Assembly (NCBI GenBank): GCA_017428725.1
Contig: JAFRQH010000030.1
Coordinates: 1 to 64,000 of the forward strand
Length of the DNA stretch: 64,000 nt
Direction of reading: 5' to 3'
From: Bacteroidales bacterium
Lineage (GTDB): Bacteria > Bacteroidota > Bacteroidia > Bacteroidales > UBA932
How positions within the stretch are numbered: position 1 is the stretch's first letter; each line of letters starts with the position of its first letter. Below the pieces are notes generated by a model, which saw only the letters and a list, made by a program, of their open reading frames with translations, had not been told where the DNA came from and did no database searches. The translations under genes and the position numbers were made by a program. Below are positions 7,845 through 15,634 of the stretch, piece after piece.

Positions 7845-9707
7845 TCAGAAGTTGAGGGAGATGCCGCCCAGGACGGTGATGCCGGGCTCCGGGAAGCCGA
7901 GCATCGTCTCATACTTGCGGTTCAGCAGGTTCTCACCGCGCACGAAGACCGTGATCCAATCGGCGATCCGGTAGGCCAGACGGGCCTTGAGGTCGGCGTA
8001 GCTGCTCTTGACGGCATTGTCACCCGTGGACAGATACAGGTCCTTGATCCCCATCAGACCGAGGTTGGCGCTGAAACGGCCCGGGGTCCAGGTCGCGGAC
8101 ACATAGGCCTTGTGGACCGGCGCACCGGTGTAGACGGTGCCCATATGGAGGTAGCTGTAGTTGGCGTTGAACTTGAGCTGGTCCGTGGCCAGGAAGTCGG
8201 CACTGAACTCCACGCCCTTGTTCTGGAAAGCACCCACGTTGCGGTTGGCGCGCTTGCCGTCCACGATGTTGACCTCGATGATGTTGGAGCCCTTGGTGTA
8301 GAACAGGCTCAGCTCGGTGTTGATGCGCCCGTCCAGCAGGTGCTGTGTCCAGGTGAAGTCATAGCTCCAGGAACGCTCGGGCTTGAGGTCCTCGTTGGCC
8401 ACGGCATACATATAGAGTTCGCGCAGGTTGGGGGTGCGGAAGCCCTTGGAGGCGGAGAGCTTGAGGCTCGCGCCCGGCCAGGCCAGCACGCTCACGCCGG
8501 CCTGCGGGACCCATTCCATCCCGTAGAGGCTGTGGTGCTCCGCACGGATGCCGGCCTCGAAGGTGACGGGGCCCAGCAGCTGCTGTGCGAGCAGGTAGCC
8601 GGCCTCCTCGTGGAGTTTCTTGTGGTCGGCATAGATCTCCGTGGTGGGGTTGCGGTAGGCATTGCCGCCATAGAGCTTGAGGTCGATTCCGGCGGTCAGG
8701 GTGCCGCCCTCCCAGGGCCGGACGGCCTGGAAGAGGTTGAAGCCGCCCTGGTAGTCCGTACTGTTGAAGAGATAGGGCTGCGGCGTGCCTCCGGCGGCAT
8801 AGCCGTCGTTGATGACGTGCTTGCCGGCATTGTAGTAGAAATTGATGCCGCCGTCGGTGCGCTCGTAGTGGTTCTCCAGCGAGAGCCAGGACATCATGCG
8901 GGTGATGTCGGCCGTGCCTTCGAACATCGGACGGTCCACGGTCCCGGGATTCTCCGAGTAGGCCCGGACCACGTTGAAGTCGCCCGACAGGCGCCACTCG
9001 GCGGAGAGGTCGTACGCGGCCTTGACCATCCCGCTCGTGGAGCGGAAAGCGGAGTTCGCGCGGTGGCCGGCGGTGCGGTCGTGGCCGAAGTTCGCGACCA
9101 GCGAGAAGCGGCCGTTGGAGTACTGCTCGGTCACGTTGCCGCGGAAGGTCCCGTAGGAGCCGCCCATCAGCTTGACATTGATGCGGTTGCCCAGGAAGTC
9201 GGGGCGCCGGGTGATGATGTTGATGGCGCCGCCCATCGCATTGGAGCCGTAGAGGACGGAGGCAGCGCCGCGCGTGACTTCCACGCGCTCGGCCAGGTCG
9301 GCGAGGTATTCATCGGCCACGGCGTGGCCGTAGATGGACATATATTGCGGGTGTCCGTCGATCAGGACCAGGGTCCGGCCGCTGCCGGCGCCGAAGCCGC
9401 GCAGCGAGATGCCGCCGGCTGCACCGGCGGACACGCCATAGCCGGTCACCCCGCGGGAAGTCACGAACAGGCCCGGGACCTCCTCCATCAGGGAGGGCAT
9501 CAGGGAACTCTCGTCGCTGGTGGCAATCCGTGCGCGCCGGACCACGGAGACGGGAGCGGGCATACGGTCGCGCTCCATCGCCACGCGGGTGCCGGTCACG
9601 ACGGCGCCGCGCAGGGTATCGACAAGTTCTTTTTCGGGTTGTGCAGGAGCCGCCTGCAGGAGGGTTGCAGCCAAAAGCGCTGCGAGAAGGGAAAGGATAC
9701 TTTTCAT
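7845..9707 (-). CDS. TonB-dependent outer-membrane receptor
   Basis: A 620-residue ligand-gated outer-membrane transporter. A Sec signal peptide (ending near TLLQAAPAQP) is followed by a plug domain with TLVLIDGHPQYMS and RVEVTRGAASVLYGSNAMGG, and then a 22-strand-type barrel ending in a terminal aromatic (GGISLNF). It lacks the carboxypeptidase-like N-terminal extension of SusC proteins, so it is closer to BtuB- or siderophore-type receptors. The start is ATG 9707; longer starts would run into the divergent regulator gene. Divergence from an AraC-family gene with direct repeats between them suggests regulated uptake of a metal chelate or cofactor. The ligand is not determinable here. Confidence 0.92.
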   Translation of the reverse strand: MKSILSLLAALLAATLLQAAPAQPEKELVDTLRGAVVTGTRVAMERDRMPAPVSVVRRARIATSDESSLMPSLMEEVPGLFVTSRGVTGYGVSAGAAGGISLRGFGAGSGRTLVLIDGHPQYMSIYGHAVADEYLADLAERVEVTRGAASVLYGSNAMGGAINIITRRPDFLGNRINVKLMGGSYGTFRGNVTEQYSNGRFSLVANFGHDRTAGHRANSAFRSTSGMVKAAYDLSAEWRLSGDFNVVRAYSENPGTVDRPMFEGTADITRMMSWLSLENHYERTDGGINFYYNAGKHVINDGYAAGGTPQPYLFNSTDYQGGFNLFQAVRPWEGGTLTAGIDLKLYGGNAYRNPTTEIYADHKKLHEEAGYLLAQQLLGPVTFEAGIRAEHHSLYGMEWVPQAGVSVLAWPGASLKLSASKGFRTPNLRELYMYAVANEDLKPERSWSYDFTWTQHLLDGRINTELSLFYTKGSNIIEVNIVDGKRANRNVGAFQNKGVEFSADFLATDQLKFNANYSYLHMGTVYTGAPVHKAYVSATWTPGRFSANLGLMGIKDLYLSTGDNAVKSSYADLKARLAYRIADWITVFVRGENLLNRKYETMLGFPEPGITVLGGISLNF

Positions 9708-9755
9708 CGGATGGTTTTTGACGGGTGCAAAGTAACTACATCCCGGGCAGAATCT

Positions 9756-9794
9756 TTTGACTGAAAAGTCCAGTTTATTTGACTGAAAAGTCCA
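9756..9794. promoter_or_regulatory. Paired 17-bp direct repeats, probable AraC-family operator
   Basis: TTTGACTGAAAAGTCCA occurs perfectly twice, at 9756-9772 and 9778-9794, with a 22-bp period (about two helical turns). Each copy also holds a short inverted repeat, GACTgaaAAGTC. The pair lies between the divergent TonB receptor and AraC-type genes and overlaps the -33 region of the regulator's promoter. Tandem half-sites at this spacing are typical for AraC/XylS dimers, so autoregulation and control of the receptor are likely. Confidence 0.75.
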
Positions 9795-9803
9795 AAATTG
9801 GCT

Positions 9804-9811
9804 TATCTTTG
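9804..9811 (+). promoter_or_regulatory. -7 element (TATCTTTG) for the AraC-family gene
   Basis: TATCTTTG matches TAnnTTTG and ends only 4 bases before the ATG at 9816, so transcription would begin at or very near the start codon. Confidence 0.6.
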
Positions 9812-9815
9812 CATC

Positions 9816-10640
9816 ATGGAAGGATTCAGCCGCATCAACTATTCCGGCGTGGTCTTCTCCCGGGTGGACCGGGAGGATGTCCGCGGTCCCCAGCAACTCA
9901 AGGAGCATACCCTGCTCTACATCCGCTCCGGGCGGGCCGAAGTCGTCTGCGACGGCCGCCGGATCCCGCTCGCCGCAGGCGACTGCGTGTTCCTGCGCAA
10001 GGACCACCGCCTCGTCCTGGACGCCTGGGCGCCCGAAGGCGACGAGCCCTTCCAGTCGGTCGCCCTGTTCTTCTGCCGGAAGTTCCTGCACTCCTACTAC
10101 CGCACCCTGCGGCCGGAAGAGCTGCCCCGCGACGCGCAGCGCGGCCGCGAGCCCGTCCTGAAGATTCCGGCCGGCCCGGAGCTCGAGAGCCTCTTCCTCT
10201 CACTTACCCCCTACCTCGATTCGTCCGACACCCTGCCGGAGGAGGTCGCATGGCTCAAGCGCCTGGAGGGCGCACGCCTCGTGCTTGCGGCCGACCGCAA
10301 TGTCTATGCCTCGCTGTTCGACTTCGCCCAGCCCTGGAAGGTGGACCTGTTGGGGTTCATGGAGGAGAACTATCTCTACGACCTGTCCGTGCCGGAACTG
10401 GCACGCTACACCGGCCGCAGCCTGTCCGCTTTCAAGCGGGATTTCAAGAAGGTCAGTACGCTGACGCCCGAGAAATGGGTGCTGCGCCGCCGCCTGCAGG
10501 AGGCGCACCGGCTGCTGTCCGCCGGCGGCTGCCGCGTCGCCGACGCAATGACGGAGGCGGGGTTCAAAGACCCCGCCTCCTTCTCGCGCGCCTATAAGCG
10601 ACAGTATGGCTACTCCCCGCGGGAGACGCCCTGTCTGTGA
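9816..10640 (+). CDS. AraC-family transcriptional regulator
   Basis: A 274-residue regulator. The N-terminal part (about residues 1-160) looks like a cupin sensor (ELV-type strand EHTLLYIRSGRAEVVCDGRR, then GDCVFLRKDHR). The C-terminal part (about 180-270) holds the double helix-turn-helix: VPELARYTGRSLSAFKRDFK and VADAMTEAGFKDPASFSRAY, followed by the typical GYSP. The ATG at 9816 is chosen; an in-frame TTG 18 bases upstream would precede the -7 box. It diverges from the TonB receptor, with tandem direct repeats between them that are its probable binding site. The last 31 bases overlap the convergent YitT gene. Confidence 0.9.
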   Translation: MEGFSRINYSGVVFSRVDREDVRGPQQLKEHTLLYIRSGRAEVVCDGRRIPLAAGDCVFLRKDHRLVLDAWAPEGDEPFQSVALFFCRKFLHSYYRTLRPEELPRDAQRGREPVLKIPAGPELESLFLSLTPYLDSSDTLPEEVAWLKRLEGARLVLAADRNVYASLFDFAQPWKVDLLGFMEENYLYDLSVPELARYTGRSLSAFKRDFKKVSTLTPEKWVLRRRLQEAHRLLSAGGCRVADAMTEAGFKDPASFSRAYKRQYGYSPRETPCL

Positions 10641-11554
10641 TGCCGCTTATGCTGCGACCACAGGCCGTAGACTTCGCTGACGTTGCCGGCGGTGGTGAAG
10701 GCCTGGATCTTGTTGTCGCGGATGAAACTCATCAGGTCGGCGAACTCGTCCTTGGTCAGCAGGGTCTGGATCTCCATCCGTTTCTCACCGTGGTAGCCGC
10801 CCGTGACTTCGTACAGGCTGCAGCCGCGTGAGATCTGGTTGACGATGTAGTCGCGGATGCGTTCGTGCTCATCGGAGATGATGCAGACGCGCTTGCGCCG
10901 GCTCAGGCTCGCCATGAAGTAGTCCACGATGAGACCGTTCATCCACGTGCCGATCAGGCCGATGATCACCAGACGGAAGGGGTTGACCGTGAAGGCCGTG
11001 CAGCAGATGATCACCCCGGCGATCGTCACCGACAGGCCGATGTCGAAGTGCAGGTACTTGTTGACGATCTTCGCGAGGATGTCCAGTCCGCCCGTCGAGG
11101 CGTTGATGCGGAACATCAGGGCCTGGGACATGCTCAGGATGAGCACGAAGCAGATCAAGTCGAACCACAGGTCCCCCATCACGGAGGTGGCGCCGGGCTC
11201 GAGGAGCCGCTCGTAAGGGCAGATTTTCTCCCAGAGGTCCATCATCGGGCCCAGGATCAGGGCGGTGTAGCAGGTCTTGGCGCCGAACTCCTTGCCGATC
11301 AGGAAATACGCCAGGACCAGCAGGATGGCATTGATGATGAGCACGACCGTGGACACCTTGATGGCGATGCCGGCCTTCTCGAACAGGGCGCTGATAACGA
11401 TGGACAGACCGGATATGCTGCCCACGACGATCTTGCTCGGTACGAGGAAATAGTAGACGGCCGCGGCGGCGATGAACATACCGACGGTCATATACAACAG
11501 CTCCTTCCAGAACTTCCAAGTTTTGAGCAGAGCCGTGATGTCTTGGAGTTTCAT
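10610..11554 (-). CDS. YitT family membrane protein (DUF161/DUF2179)
   Basis: A 314-residue integral membrane protein with about five hydrophobic helices in residues 20-205 (for example IVVGSISGLSIVISALFEKA) and a soluble C-terminal DUF2179-type domain (RKRVCIISDEHERIRDYIVN). Such proteins are widespread and of unclear transport or regulatory function. It begins 18 bases after the glutamate-synthase-like gene and is probably the last gene of that operon. Its 3' end overlaps the convergent AraC gene by 31 bases. Confidence 0.85.
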   Translation of the reverse strand: MKLQDITALLKTWKFWKELLYMTVGMFIAAAAVYYFLVPSKIVVGSISGLSIVISALFEKAGIAIKVSTVVLIINAILLVLAYFLIGKEFGAKTCYTALILGPMMDLWEKICPYERLLEPGATSVMGDLWFDLICFVLILSMSQALMFRINASTGGLDILAKIVNKYLHFDIGLSVTIAGVIICCTAFTVNPFRLVIIGLIGTWMNGLIVDYFMASLSRRKRVCIISDEHERIRDYIVNQISRGCSLYEVTGGYHGEKRMEIQTLLTKDEFADLMSFIRDNKIQAFTTAGNVSEVYGLWSQHKRHHRQGVSRGE

Positions 11555-11572
11555 AGCAGATGGTACGCTCGC

Positions 11573-13048
11573 TTATTTCGCTTTCAGGTACTCGTCGATG
11601 GCCTTGGCGGCCGTGCGGCCGGCGCCCATCGCGAGGATCACCGTGGCGGCGCCCGTGACGGCGTCGCCGCCGGCGAACACGCCCGGGCGCGTCGTGGCGC
11701 CGGCCTCGTCGGCCACCAGGCAGCCCCAGCGGTTGGTATCCAGACCCTTGGTGGTCTTGGAGATCAGCGGGTTGGGCGAGGTGCCGAGGGCCATGATCAC
11801 CGTCTCCGTGGGGATCTCGAACTCGGAGCCGGGGATGGGCACGGGGCGGCGGCGGCCGCTGGCATCGGGCTCGCCGAGCTCCATCCGGATGCACCGGAGG
11901 GCCTTGACCCAGCCCTTCTCGTCGCCGAACACCTCCACCGGGTTGGTCAGCATATCGAAGATGATGCCCTCCTCGATGGCGTGGTGGACCTCCTCGCGGC
12001 GGGCGGGGAGCTCGGCCTCGGTGCGGCGGTAGACGATGTGGACGTCCGCACCCAGGCGCAGGGCCGTACGCGCGGCGTCCATCGCCACGTTGCCTCCACC
12101 CACGACACAGACCTTCTTGCCGGGATGGATCGGGGTCAGGTAATCCTCGCGCCAGGCCTTCATCAGGTTGTTGCGCGTGAGGAACTCATTGGCGGAGAAC
12201 ACGCCGCAGAGATTCTCTCCGGGGATGTTCATGAACTTGGGCAGGCCGGCGCCCGTGCCGATGAAGACGGCCTCGAAGCCTTCCTGGTCCATCAGCGCGT
12301 CGATCGTGATCGTGCGGCCGATGATGACGTTGGTCTCAATCTTGACGCCGAGCGCACGTACGGCGTCCACCTCGTGGCGCAGGACCTTCTCCTTGGGCAG
12401 ACGGAACTCGGGAATGCCGTACTCCAGCACGCCGCCCGCCTTGTGGAGGGCCTCGAAGATCGTCACGTCATAGCCCCACTTCGCCAGGTCACTGGCACAA
12501 GCCAAACCGGCAGGACCGGAACCTATCACCGCTACCTTCTTTCGCGAAGCCTGGCTGGCAGTCCCCTCAGGAAACCGTGCCACCCTCGGCATCGTAAGAG
12601 GGAGGGACCCATCGTCAGATGGGAGGGGTCCGGCGCAGCCGGACGTTTCCAGAGGGGAGCTGCCAGCAGGCTCGCGACTATAGTCGGCGACGAAGCGCTC
12701 GAGCTTGCCGATGGCGACGGGCTCGCCCTTGACGCCGAGCACGCAACTGCCCTCGCACTGCGTCTCCTGCGGACATACGCGCCCGCAGACGGCGGGCAGC
12801 GAGGAGTCCTCCGCGATCACGGCGGCGGCTCCGGCGATGTTGCCGGCGGCGACCTCCGCGATGAAACGCGGGATCTGCAGGCCGACCGGACAGGCCGTCA
12901 CGCAGCGGGGATTGCGACAGTTCAGGCAGCGGGACGCCTCCAGCATCGCCTCTTCCTTGTTGTAGCCATAGCACACTTCTTCGAAATTGGTCGCGCGGAC
13001 CTTGGGATCCTGCTCGCGGACCGGCACACGGGGAATTCGGTTTGCCAT
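11573..13048 (-). CDS. gltA: NADPH-dependent glutamate synthase-like / NfnB-like flavoprotein
   Basis: A 491-residue iron-sulfur flavoprotein. The N-terminal domain has cysteine clusters CLNCRNPRCVTACPV and CGRVCPQETQCEGSC for [4Fe-4S]. The FAD-binding Rossmann motif is VAVIGSGPAGLACASDLAKW, and the NADPH site is VCVVGGGNVAMDAARTALRL. It is directly preceded by an FNR-like partner (1 base apart), the arrangement of NfnAB/SudAB electron-bifurcating transhydrogenases, so ferredoxin:NADP(H) exchange is as likely as glutamate synthesis. The oddity is a linker of about 46 residues (around 124-169) of Ser/Pro/Gly-rich sequence encoded by a long DNA palindrome (12542-12677), where related proteins usually have a short linker before the FAD motif. 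Confidence 0.88.
   Translation of the reverse strand: MANRIPRVPVREQDPKVRATNFEEVCYGYNKEEAMLEASRCLNCRNPRCVTACPVGLQIPRFIAEVAAGNIAGAAAVIAEDSSLPAVCGRVCPQETQCEGSCVLGVKGEPVAIGKLERFVADYSREPAGSSPLETSGCAGPLPSDDGSLPLTMPRVARFPEGTASQASRKKVAVIGSGPAGLACASDLAKWGYDVTIFEALHKAGGVLEYGIPEFRLPKEKVLRHEVDAVRALGVKIETNVIIGRTITIDALMDQEGFEAVFIGTGAGLPKFMNIPGENLCGVFSANEFLTRNNLMKAWREDYLTPIHPGKKVCVVGGGNVAMDAARTALRLGADVHIVYRRTEAELPARREEVHHAIEEGIIFDMLTNPVEVFGDEKGWVKALRCIRMELGEPDASGRRRPVPIPGSEFEIPTETVIMALGTSPNPLISKTTKGLDTNRWGCLVADEAGATTRPGVFAGGDAVTGAATVILAMGAGRTAAKAIDEYLKAK
12542..12677. mobile_element. Palindromic element inserted in frame within the gltA-like gene
   Basis: The ends form an inverted repeat of about 33 bases. 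The left arm at 12542-12575 begins TCGCGAAGCCTGGCTGGCAG. The reverse complement of the right arm (12645-12677) begins TCGCGAGCCTGCTGGCAG. The arms continue through TCCCCTC and GGAAAC and differ only by three 1-base indels and one mismatch. Inside are further stems, including the perfect GTCCGGC-GCA-GCCGGAC and a GGACCC/GGGTCC pair around ATC-GTCA-GAT. The whole element stays open in the host gene's frame, adding a linker between the iron-sulfur and FAD domains. It resembles in architecture the protein-coding palindromic elements known from Rickettsia, but no sequence relationship is claimed. Confidence 0.72.
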
Positions 13049-13049
13049 A

Positions 13050-13913
13050 TTACTTGCCCCTCCCTATTTTGCATTTATGTTTCTCATTCGCTTCGGCCTC
13101 CTCGGCCTTGTACTGCCCCTGGCGGCGCATCGCTTCGTCGAAGTCGACCTGGTAGCCGTCGAACTCGGGCCCCTCGACGCACGCGAAGCGCGTCTTGCCA
13201 CCCACGCTCACGCGGCAGGCTCCGCACATCCCGGTCCCGTCCACCATCAGGGTATTGAGACTCACCGTGATGGGAAGACCGAGCTTCTTGGCGGTCAGGG
13301 TGGTGAACTTCATCATGATCATCGGACCGATCGCGACGGCCTGCGTGTACTGGCGGCCATCCGTGGCGACGAGCTTCTCCAGCAGGGCCGTCACCATCCC
13401 GTGGAAGCCCTCGGAGCCATCGTCCGTGCAGAGGAAGAGATTGTCGCAGACGGCGGCCATCTCCTCCTTGTAGATGAGCAGGTCCTTGGTCTTGGCGCCG
13501 ATGATTACGTCCACGGGGATGCCGTGCGCGTGCAGCCACTTGGCCTGCGGATACACGGGGGCCGTGCCCACGCCGCCGGCGATGAAGATATAGCGCATCG
13601 ACGAGAGCTGCTCCGGGCCCATCTCCATGAACTCGGAGGGCAGGCCGAGCGGGCCGACCACGTCGCTGAAGCCCTCGCCGGGCTCGAGCGCGATGATGTC
13701 GGCACTGGATGCGCCGACCTCCTGCGTGACGATGGTCACCGTGCCGGCCTCGGCATCGAAATCACTGATGGTCAACGGGATCCGCTCCCCCTGCTCGTCC
13801 GCACGGACGATTAGGAACTGGCCCGGCTGCGCCGCTGCGGCGAGCCGCGGGGCCTTCACTTCCATCCGACAGATCGTCGGAGTCAGCATCTCTTTTTTCA
13901 GTATCTGATACAT
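13050..13913 (-). CDS. Sulfide dehydrogenase/DHODH electron-transfer-like FAD/NAD-binding subunit (NfnA-like)
   Basis: A 287-residue FNR-superfamily protein. It has an FAD-binding half (IPLTISDFDAEAGTVTIVTQ), an NAD-binding half (YIFIAGGVGTAPVYPQAK) and a C-terminal [2Fe-2S] motif, DGTGMCGACRVSVGGKTRFA. It would form a heterodimer with the following flavoprotein and pass electrons between NAD(H), NADP(H) and ferredoxin. The ATG at 13913 is chosen because a TATCTTTG -7 box (13919-13926) lies just upstream; the in-frame start 18 bases earlier would be ahead of the promoter. It is first in the operon with the gltA-like and YitT genes. Confidence 0.88.
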   Translation of the reverse strand: MYQILKKEMLTPTICRMEVKAPRLAAAAQPGQFLIVRADEQGERIPLTISDFDAEAGTVTIVTQEVGASSADIIALEPGEGFSDVVGPLGLPSEFMEMGPEQLSSMRYIFIAGGVGTAPVYPQAKWLHAHGIPVDVIIGAKTKDLLIYKEEMAAVCDNLFLCTDDGSEGFHGMVTALLEKLVATDGRQYTQAVAIGPMIMMKFTTLTAKKLGLPITVSLNTLMVDGTGMCGACRVSVGGKTRFACVEGPEFDGYQVDFDEAMRRQGQYKAEEAEANEKHKCKIGRGK

Positions 13914-13918
13914 ATCTT

Positions 13919-13926
13919 CAAAGATA
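13919..13926 (-). promoter_or_regulatory. -7 element (TATCTTTG) for the NfnA-like operon
   Basis: On the minus strand TATCTTTG ends 5 bases before the ATG at 13913. This spacing predicts an almost leaderless mRNA and excludes the longer start. Confidence 0.6.
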
Positions 13927-13929
13927 CGC

Positions 13930-13967
13930 AAAAAATCCCGACCTGCGGATACAGGCCGGGATTTTTT
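13930..13967 (-). terminator. Rho-independent terminator after susCD
   Basis: AAAAAATCCCG and CGGGATTTTTT, with an inner CCTG/CAGG, form a 15-bp stem with one mismatch and a 6-base loop. The flanking A/T runs make it usable in both directions. It sits 36 bases beyond the SusD stop codon. Confidence 0.85.
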
Positions 13968-14002
13968 AAATCAGGTTCCGGTTCACAACCGGGCATTGAA
14001 TC

Positions 14003-15616
14003 CTAATAGCCGGGATTCTGGTCCCAGCTGGTCAGCTGGATCTGATCGTAAGGGATCGGGAAGAGCACGTCATCGCCGAAACGCCACACGGAAGCCGTGC
14101 CGGTGGTGGCCTTCTCGTCCGTCACGACCATACCGTTGTCGCTGCCCTGATGCAACGGGGACAGACCCGGGGTGCGGTGGTTGAAGTGTGCCGTCATCAC
14201 GGCCTTCAGCCGCTTGTTGCGGAGCAGGTCGAACCAGCGGTGACCCTCGAAGCACAGCTCGCGGAGGCTCTCGTCCTCCAGTGCCTGCTTTACGGCGTCC
14301 TTGCCGGACACCTCGATCGGGTCGATGCCCGCACGCTCACGGATCATGTTGATGTACTTCACGGCGTCGCCGCCCGTCTCGTTGAGGCACTCGGCATACA
14401 TCAGGAGCACACCGCCGTAGCGGTAGATGATGTTGTCGCAGCTCGACCGGCAGGTCGTCAGGCCCATGTTCTCGAAGTCGAAGTACTTCAGCGTGTTGGG
14501 GATGTTGGCGTGGTGGCCGCCCGTGTCCGGATCGGTATACACCGTCACCTCGTCCGTGGCCATATCGACCGCCTGCGTATCATAAGTGCCGGAATAGACC
14601 AGCGCGCTCAGGCGCTCGTCCCCCTGGTTCTCGCGCAGCTTGTTCCACAGTTCCCAGGTCATCAGCAAGCCGCCGCCGCCACCACCGATCGTGATCGTGA
14701 ACTTCGTCCCGTCCGGGTAGATGTAGATCGGCTGGGTGCCCGGCATGCCGCCGTTGATGTAGCAGGAACTCATAAAGCCGTTGGCCACCACCGTCGCACC
14801 GTTGTTGAACTGCGCGGCGAAGATGATTTCCTTGCCGTTGGGGTTGGTGGACCTGTAGATGTCCGCCACGTGCTCCTCCAGACCCAGTTTGGAAGGATTG
14901 GCGTTGGCGTAATTGATCACGTTGTCCAGCGTGGACTTCGCGGCGCTGTAGTTGCCGCGGGTCATCTGCACTTCGGCCTGCAGCGTCCAGGCCGCAATCT
15001 TGGTCGCGCGGCCGGCCTCCGCGCCGCTGCGGCTCTCCGGCAAGCCGGAGATGGCGGCGGTGAGGTCGCTCTCGATCTGGGTGTAGATGGACTCGACCGG
15101 CTCGCGGTCATAGTTGTAGAGGTCCTTGTAGTTGGCGATCACGCTCGTGGTCAGCGGGCAGGCACCGAACAGACGCACCAGGTTGAAGTAGGCATAGGCG
15201 CGAAGGAACTTCGCCTCAGCCACCAGACCGCCGTTCTTGAGGTCCGCCTCGTGGTCCGTCACGATGTTGCAGCGGTTGATCATATAATAGCTGTTGGACC
15301 ACACGCCGCTCGAGATGCCGAACGTCGCGTCCCAGGTGCACTCGTTGAGCGCAATCGCATCGATGCCGTTGTTGCGCTTGCCGTTGTACGCCTCGTCCGT
15401 GCCCACCCCGTTGATCGTGATGATGCTCGAGGAGATCGTCCGGAGATAGTAGTAGGCGTCGTACAGGATCGTGAGGGCTTCGGCGTCGTTCTTGACGTAC
15501 GTCTCCATCTGCATCGAGTCCGTCGGATACTTGTCGAATGCCTTGTCGCTGCAGGATGTGGCGGTCAGCGCCGCCAGGCCCAGTACAATAATCGTTATTT
15601 TGTTGATGGTCTTCAT
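14003..15616 (-). CDS. SusD/RagB-family nutrient-binding outer-membrane lipoprotein
   Basis: A 537-residue surface lipoprotein that captures a ligand for the SusC-type porin. The start is MKTINKITII at 15616, followed by a hydrophobic segment and lipobox LTATSC. The mature N-terminus CSDKAFDKYPTD is typical. TPR-like helices include RAYAYFNLVRLFGACPL, and the conserved C-terminal region includes LCFEGHRWFDLLRNKRL and DDVLFPIPYDQIQLTSW. It lies 18 bases after the susC-like gene. No glycoside hydrolase, sulfatase or hybrid regulator flanks the pair in this window, so the substrate (glycan, peptide or other) cannot be inferred. Confidence 0.95.
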   Translation of the reverse strand: MKTINKITIIVLGLAALTATSCSDKAFDKYPTDSMQMETYVKNDAEALTILYDAYYYLRTISSSIITINGVGTDEAYNGKRNNGIDAIALNECTWDATFGISSGVWSNSYYMINRCNIVTDHEADLKNGGLVAEAKFLRAYAYFNLVRLFGACPLTTSVIANYKDLYNYDREPVESIYTQIESDLTAAISGLPESRSGAEAGRATKIAAWTLQAEVQMTRGNYSAAKSTLDNVINYANANPSKLGLEEHVADIYRSTNPNGKEIIFAAQFNNGATVVANGFMSSCYINGGMPGTQPIYIYPDGTKFTITIGGGGGGLLMTWELWNKLRENQGDERLSALVYSGTYDTQAVDMATDEVTVYTDPDTGGHHANIPNTLKYFDFENMGLTTCRSSCDNIIYRYGGVLLMYAECLNETGGDAVKYINMIRERAGIDPIEVSGKDAVKQALEDESLRELCFEGHRWFDLLRNKRLKAVMTAHFNHRTPGLSPLHQGSDNGMVVTDEKATTGTASVWRFGDDVLFPIPYDQIQLTSWDQNPGY

Positions 15617-15634
15617 AACTTGTCCTCCCATAGC

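Noticed and set aside
9708-10091. N-terminal extension of the TonB receptor
   Set aside because: It would overlap the divergent promoter region and the AraC gene; a proper signal peptide begins at 9707.
10865-13258. Plus-strand 797-codon open frame opposite the YitT and gltA-like genes
   Set aside because: Antisense to two recognisable proteins, with no motif and no promoter.
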